Assembly: GCA_046328575.1 (NCBI GenBank)
Contig: JAXLWI010000014.1
Location: forward strand, 11,040 to 75,039
DNA length: 64,000 nucleotides
Direction of reading: 5' to 3'
Origin: JAGOBP01 sp046328575
GTDB taxonomy: Bacteria > Chloroflexota > Anaerolineae > Fen-1058
Below, piece after piece: positions 63,337 to 64,000 of the stretch. Numbering within the stretch: the first letter of the stretch is position 1; every line of letters begins with the position of its first letter. The position numbers and the translations under genes are program-made. A model generated the notes under the pieces. That model searched no databases, had not been told where the DNA came from, and saw only the letters and a list, made by a program, of their open reading frames with translations.

Positions 63337-64000
63337 GTGACTGTCCGCGCAACACAAACGCCTGAGTATTGGGGCGAGGCCTTCACCCTCACACCTGATG
63401 ATCGCGAGTTCCTCCTCAATCTGTTCGTTGAAGATGAACAACCGCGCAGCACCGACGAACTGGCGAAAGCTTTAGTTCGATATCGCGCCCAGCGGGAAGA
63501 AGCCGCCTTGCGCCGCAAGCAGCAAGCGCAAGGGACGTTATATCAGCCCAAACGCACGTATCAAGTCAACGAGCAGATCGTGTTTCCGGCGCTGGATTTT
63601 GCGGTCGGCCAGGTAGTCGCTATCCGTGACGGGCAGAATCCCGAATACGGTCCGTTCAAAGTGATCGAAGTCAATATCGACGGCAATCAGCGCGAATTCG
63701 CGGCGGAGTTTTCGTTTGAGCATCGCTTGAATGAAGATGCCGCCATTCTCTCGCCATCCGAACCGACCGTACTGCCGGAAGAGATCCACGCTCGCTATGC
63801 CGCCACGTTTGTGCCTCATCTGCGAGAGATCTTGCATCACAGTGCCGATTTCGTTTGGTTGGCCGGCAAATGGTTCCCGCGCGCCTTGATCGCCGATGTG
63901 AACATTGGGCAGCTAAACATTGCCGAAGCTGTGCTGGACATGAACGGCGGTGGTCCGTTGGCGACCGAGTCCCTGCTGACCGAAATCGGTTTGCCGCCCG
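63337..64000 (+). CDS. Partial gene of unknown function, continues past the window
   Basis: An uninterrupted frame from GTG 63337, with AGGAG at 63322-63326, runs to the window end. It reads as 221 residues so far. The N-terminus is charged and helical (DREFLLNLFVEDEQPRSTDE, RYRAQREEAALRRKQQAQGT), followed by a compact mixed domain (QIVFPALDFAVGQVVAIRDG, GPFKVIEVNIDGNQREFAAE) and a helical region (PEEIHARYAATFVPHLREIL). No catalytic or membrane motif is seen. A strong extended -10 promoter lies just upstream. I do not recognise the family. Two antisense frames opposite it are not real genes. Confidence 0.8.
   Translation, partial: MTVRATQTPEYWGEAFTLTPDDREFLLNLFVEDEQPRSTDELAKALVRYRAQREEAALRRKQQAQGTLYQPKRTYQVNEQIVFPALDFAVGQVVAIRDGQNPEYGPFKVIEVNIDGNQREFAAEFSFEHRLNEDAAILSPSEPTVLPEEIHARYAATFVPHLREILHHSADFVWLAGKWFPRALIADVNIGQLNIAEAVLDMNGGGPLATESLLTEIGLPP

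Noticed and set aside
63255..63840. Two minus-strand frames at the window end
   Set aside because: They lie opposite an uninterrupted plus-strand frame with promoter and ribosome site.

Overview
The window reads as chromosome from a Chloroflexota bacterium, probably Anaerolineae-like. This is inferred from gene content and style, because no rRNA marker is present. Supporting signs are the high GC content and the frequent GATCGG/CGATCG words. The gene set also fits: a UbiD/UbiX/UbiA/UbiE menaquinone set, the Tdh-Kbl threonine pathway, FHA-winged-helix regulators, Pro/Thr-rich secreted proteins with DUF5666-like domains, an orphan Flp pilin, GH133 glycogen debranching, a DnaQ-DinG helicase and secreted proteins ending in YLPxxxR. 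Many promoters carry TGGTATAATCG or TATAATCG boxes, and several genes look leaderless. There are no rRNAs, CRISPR arrays or intact transposons. One tRNA (Leu, anticodon CAA) is present. Layout, 1-13 kb: a partial helical protein; a secreted serine hydrolase with Trp-rich tandem repeats and a beta-lactamase-type fold; a 653-base leader region; a 1225-residue redox fusion (membrane iron-sulfur module, two 2Fe-2S domains, FAD/NAD(P)H reductase); a CDF metal transporter with a triplicated cytoplasmic domain; an orphan Flp pilin; an endonuclease III homologue; and the tdh-kbl operon. At 13-14.6 kb an ECF sigma/anti-sigma pair is bracketed by a 170-bp direct duplication of the 3' end of kbl. From 15 to 21.5 kb a minus-strand cluster reads ubiD, ubiX, ubiA, ABC substrate-binding protein, ATPase, permease, ubiE, and probably serves late menaquinone synthesis with an embedded ABC importer of unknown cargo. 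From 22 to 37 kb lie cell-surface and signalling genes: a GNAT enzyme, a cupredoxin, an FHA regulator, DUF5666 proteins, a PbpC-type penicillin-binding protein, a SulP permease, a large sensor kinase that lacks its H-box histidine, and a tandem pair of paralogous membrane proteins. From 37 to 47 kb come the tRNA, a second sigma/anti-sigma pair, pyrG with a roadblock gene upstream, the DinG helicase, a GT-C-like membrane protein and efp. From 47 to 63 kb is central carbon and glycogen metabolism: gnd-zwf-pgl for the oxidative pentose phosphate route; a free-standing CBM48 protein, a GH133 debranching enzyme and a frameshifted glycogen phosphorylase; plus a double-MerR regulator, an M28 peptidase and a PfkB kinase. 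The window ends with a LysM/M23 peptidase, a DUF350 protein, an alpha/beta hydrolase and a gene running off the edge. A recurring theme is a set of intergenic repeats made of short iterated words (GAGTAACGAGTAATGAG-like, ACTGAAAACTGATAACTG-like, CACGGATTACACAGA-like, CGGAGACACAGAG-like, AATGAACAATTAAC-like). They are usually arranged as inverted pairs. In several places they have been absorbed into the ends or linkers of proteins.
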